Shown one piece after another: positions 60,659 through 64,000 of a DNA stretch of 64,000 nt. The stretch's first letter is position 1; each line of letters starts with the position of its first letter. The position numbers and the translations under genes are program-made. Origin of the DNA: Blasia pusilla (Eukaryota; Marchantiophyta; Marchantiopsida; Blasiales); NCBI GenBank assembly GCA_050084515.1, contig CM114272.1, forward strand, positions 42,346,001 to 42,410,000, written 5' to 3'. The notes under the pieces are model-generated. The model saw nothing but the letters and a program-made list of their open reading frames with translations. It did not search any database and was not told the DNA's origin.

Positions 60659-62333
60659 ATGAAGACTTGGGAGCCAGATATGGGCCCTAAGTTGACAGGA
60701 GGAGAGCGGCGCCGAATACATCAGTTCCTCAAGAGTTATAGGAGTTGCTTTGCCTTTAGTATGGAGGATTTGGGTATGCTAAAGGGATCGGGGATCCGCA
60801 TTGAGTTGTCGAGTGATACGCCGATCTTCCAACGACCCTACAGGTACAGTGATATGGAGAGAGCTCAGATTCAGAGTAGGAGCCAGGACTTAGTTGGAGC
60901 ACGACTAGTGGAGATGTTGCATGGGGAGTATGCATCTGCCACTGTCATGCCCGCCAAGAAGTATGTGCATGCCAACTAGACGGATAGGCGGATGTGTGGG
61001 GATTACCGACCTATCAATCGGCAGACGAAGTCCGGTAGGTATGCCATGCCCACCCCTGAAGAGATCCTTGATGCGATTGGTCACGCAAAGGTCTTCAGTT
61101 CATTGGATTTGCAAGTCGGATACCATCAGTTGCCTATCAGATTGGAGGACAGGCAGAAGATGGCATTTTGGGCATCGATCCTCATGGGAAGGATTGTTTG
61201 TACGAATGGCGGTTCTTACCATTTGGGTTAAAGAACGCCGCAGTTGAGTTTCAGAGGGTCATGGATGGGATGTTGGCTGGTCTGGATTTTGCTAGGTGTT
61301 ATATTGATGACATCATAGTCTTTAGCACCACGGTTGAGGAGCATGAGCGACATCTAGAGGAGGTGTTTCGACGATTGCAATTACATGGGCTGAAGCTACG
61401 TCCAGGCAAGTGCAAGTTCTTCTACGACCAGATTGAGTACTTGGGTCATACGATATACCCAGGGGGCCTTGGTGTTCAGAAGACAAAGGTAGAGGCTATT
61501 TCATGCATTCCACACCCTACAGATGTGAGCCATGTTCGCGCATTCATGGGATTGGCGAACTTCTATCGATGGTACGTCAAGGGATTCAATTCGATTGCAA
61601 AGCCGCTGACCTTGCTAACCAAGGTGGATTACGAGTGGCACTGGGGGGATGAGCAAGAGCAAGCATTTTGGTTGCTCAAGGACAGGTTGACGTCCACGCC
61701 CATCTTGAGGAGACCGATCAGGGGGCGTCCTTTCTAGTTGCACACAGATTGGAGGATGTTGGGGCTTGGAGCGGTGCTCATCCAGTATGATGATGAGGGT
61801 ATAGAGTTGGTGGTGGCTTACGCTAGCCGCTCGACCAACGCTGCAGAGGTGAAGTACAGCTCATATGAGGGTGAGTGCTTGGCTTTGGTGTGGGCTGTCG
61901 CACATTTCAGGTGTTACTTATTCGGCAACCCATTTACCATCATCACTCATCATCAACCACTAAAGTGGTTGATGGAGTTTAGTGGTTGATGGAGTCCGAC
62001 AAGCTTACAGGGAAGCTTGCGAGATGGGCTCTGTTGTTGCAGGAGTATGATTTTTGGGTGGTATATAGACCTGGGACGCTCAACCAAGATGCAGATGGGT
62101 TGAGTCGTAACCCATGTCCGAGTCTGCGAGATGCGACTGGAGCTCGAAGGCATGGAGAGAGTGATGAGGAGTCAGTGCCAGGATGGCACGCGTCAACCTA
62201 TTTAGGCATGTTGCCTATGGAGAGCCAGAGTGTGGAGTGGAGACTTCGATGGCAAGGTCTAGTGGAGAGTCCTTGGATCCCGAGGCCAGTGAGGAGACGA
62301 CAAGTGGCCGAGATATTCATGATGATGGAGTAG
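60659..62333 (+). pseudogene. Gypsy RT and RNase H of the methyltransferase element
   Basis: Frames 60659-60979, 60992-61231, 61168-61737, 61738-61989 and 61986-62333. RT: GERRRIHQFLKSYRSCFAFS, FSSLDLQVGYHQLPI, WRFLPFGLKNAAVEFQRVMD and active site YIDDIIVFS, then FYRWYVKGFNSIAKPLTLLT. RNase H: LHTDWRMLGLGAVL (one TAG just before), YASRSTNAAEVKYSSYEGEC; then LQEYDFWVVYRPGTLNQDAD and GLSRNP. A Ty3/gypsy-type RT by PFGL and YIDD context, interrupted by several stops and small shifts. Confidence 0.9.
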
Positions 62334-62504
62334 TCTTGGAGTACCTTTGTACTGGCAGCGTTGAAGAACCATGGATGCTAGAGAGCGGGATCGGATCCTA
62401 CAGCAGGCCTGACGGTTCCGTTGGGAGGGGACACATGTTTTGAGGGTTTGGGAGGATGGTAGAGTACGCGTAGTACCACATCCTTTGTAGAGAGTACGAC
62501 TAGT

Positions 62505-62771
62505 GCAGCATGCCCACGAGGAGTTGGGCCACTTTGGGGTGAAGCGGACATACAGCTTGCTCCTAATTCAATATTGGTGGCGAGGCATGCAGACTGACGT
62601 TCAGCAGTTTGTTGCCAAGTGCATGGTGTGTGATCGGGTCCGAGCATCGTTCAATGCTCCAACTCCATAGTAACATCCATGACCGATCATGGGCTTAGGG
62701 TATAGATGGAGTTTGGATTTTGCATGACCTTTGCCTTTGACGGAACGTCACAGTCGTTATGTGTTGGTGAT
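62505..62771 (+). pseudogene. Integrase zinc region and first part of core
   Basis: HAHEELGHFGVKRTYSLL and CMVCDRVRASFNAP give the HHCC zinc finger. WSLDFA carries the first catalytic Asp, followed by a TGA, then RHSRYVLV. Cut at GTGAT by the inserted LTR; the rest of this integrase type is found at 51211-52049 on the other strand. Confidence 0.85.
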
Positions 62772-63802
62772 TGTCGTACGCCTACTCCCCTTGAACGTTA
62801 ATCTTGTTTGTTCCAAAAGCGTGCGTTCAGTAGGTCACCCTCTCAACGTTGATCTGCATCCAAACACGCATTGTGGTTAGTCGGGTCTTGGATCAATCAG
62901 CGGGCTAACTTTCCGAGTTCTCGTCTCGGACTCTCATCAAGATCAACCTTCCTAAATTCGTGATTTACAACATGGGCAAGTCTCGAAAGACTTGGGACAG
63001 ACTTTCGGGTCGGTTCAGGAACCAGAAACGGCGTCTCCCGCCTAGCTGTTCCAAGTGTCTGATGGACATCCAATGAGTTCCTCACCAAGACTCGCACGAA
63101 GTGAATCTCGGGTTGGAATCCAAGTGTGGCATACAAAGTCCACTCGCTTGGATCAGGTTTGGGTTTCGTGTTCCAACGCCAAACTCCCGTTCCATCTCGT
63201 GCCTCTGAAACGCCGTTTGGCGCCCAAAGTGGGGATTCGTGTACCGAGACATCTCGGAGAGACTCCTCCCTTACTAGTACTTCTGGGGAACTCCAGGGGC
63301 TCCCTACATTTAGGGAAAGACATCCGGGCCTCTCCAATTGCCCCTCAACCCGATTTCTCTCTCATTCATTTTTGGCCAATATCTCAGCCTGTACTAATGC
63401 GTTTGCTGAGATCTTTGGTGCGTTGGAAGCGTCTTAAGATAAGATTTCCAACGCGCTCTTACTTGTCCCAAACGCATCTTGGAGCTCAACGTTATGGTCC
63501 TAAACATAGTCACATTCTCCCAAATGCTAGTCGTGTTCCAAACTGGTTCTCACCTCTTTGGCAACCAACTTCCCAAGACTCAACTCATCTCAAGTCTTGG
63601 ATCGCGTTTGGTCTAGGTTTTCTGCTCGCCACCACTAACGCATGAAACGCACAACTCTGTTCCGCGTTTCGTCTCTTAGAATTTTCCAAGAGACCTTTCC
63701 AAACGCCTCTCCAAAGCGCAAACCTCGCAGCGTGAGTTCACTTGAGTTCTGATATTTTGCTTGGCACCTATTTGGTGTTGTTTGGTTATGAGGTTTGTGA
63801 CA
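62772..63802 (-). repeat. LTR (3' LTR of a minus-strand gypsy extending beyond the window)
   Basis: 1031 bp, begins TGTCGTACGCC and ends TTTGTGACA on the plus strand. It matches 52050-53079 in reverse complement. A polypurine tract adjoins its high-coordinate side, so the internal region lies to the right, beyond 63802. Confidence 0.9.
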
Positions 63803-63815
63803 CTCACCCCTCCTT
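63803..63815 (-). other. Polypurine tract
   Basis: On the minus strand AAGGAGGGGTGAG immediately precedes the LTR, the expected plus-strand DNA priming site of an LTR retrotransposon. The remaining 63816-64000 is internal gypsy sequence without a recognisable domain. Confidence 0.85.
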
Positions 63816-64000
63816 AGAAGGTTGATGTCCTCATCAACACAAACCTTGTTAATGTTAAGTTCTGGGAAGCCAACCCCTTAACACTAAATCACGTTCTGGT
63901 AGCTAACCCGCAATTCCTCTTTTGGCTTAAGTCTTAGGTTGTCGCTTGCAGCATTGAGAATTATTAGCTTCTTCTCTTCGATGAGCTTAGACCTGTTTTG

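Larger units (their letters stand above)
56656..62771 (+). mobile_element. Methyltransferase-bearing gypsy element: gag to integrase first half
   Basis: Order on the plus strand: leader (56656-56943), gag capsid (56944-57726), nucleocapsid with two zinc knuckles (57723-58370), a decayed stretch that should hold the protease (58371-59019), C5-methyltransferase (59020-60440), linker, RT (60659-61700), RNase H (61738-62000), and the integrase zinc region and core start (62505-62771). At 62771 it is cut after GTGAT by the LTR of another gypsy. No LTR of its own can be recognised in the window. Many stops and shifts show it is a relic. The gag-methyltransferase-RT order is unusual for Ty3/gypsy. 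Confidence 0.88.

Noticed and set aside
1-64000. tRNA, rRNA or small RNA genes
   Set aside because: No cloverleaf or rRNA-like stretch recognised by eye; a covariance-model scan would be needed.

Overview
This window is nuclear DNA from a land plant. It holds spliced genes with GT-AG introns and a nuclear-encoded chloroplast Rieske protein with a transit peptide. It also has a plant-type HINT4 gene, a MULE/FAR1-like transposase gene, and Ty3/gypsy elements primed by the plant initiator-Met tRNA site TGGTATCAGAGC. The species cannot be named from sequence alone. An apparently intronless petC, a GH123-like (DUF4091) gene and a methyltransferase-bearing gypsy family make me lean towards a seed-free plant, which is an inference.

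Layout. 0-13 kb is repeat-rich: an integrase/PHD relic (1-1460), a seven-exon MULE/FAR1-type transposase gene on the minus strand (4581-8229), and a BED zinc-finger ORF with a proline-rich repeat tail (9421-11679). Many copies of a palindromic TGGAATGG motif are scattered through this part. 14-46 kb is the gene-bearing part: HINT4-like (14091-16241, six small exons), a TPR protein (23869-27117), a GH123/DUF4091-like protein (28492-33956, minus, at least 15 short exons), an ankyrin plus double-BTB protein (38852-42852), and petC (45149-45829, minus). I rebuilt the HINT4, GH123-like and transposase genes by joining small exons. All junctions are GT-AG and all reading-frame phases agree.

49-64 kb is a nest of LTR retrotransposons. 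Its most notable member is a gypsy element carrying a C5-cytosine DNA methyltransferase between gag and reverse transcriptase. A PHD-finger-like module sits after the integrase, in the place where chromoviruses carry a chromodomain. Two decayed methyltransferase copies are visible (49652-50790 minus, 59020-60440 plus). A second gypsy family, with 1.03-kb LTRs, interrupts the integrase of this element. Both of its insertion edges carry the same 5-bp target GTGAT, yet the two halves now lie in inverted orientation. This points to a later rearrangement or an assembly misjoin. A solo LTR of the second family, with a perfect target duplication, lies at 21520-22475.

The host genes show no sign of working as one pathway; they look like unrelated housekeeping genes separated by transposon debris. 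Several transposon ORFs are broken by one or a few stop codons. Where a sister copy allows comparison these are mostly C-to-T changes, as expected from deamination of methylated cytosine.
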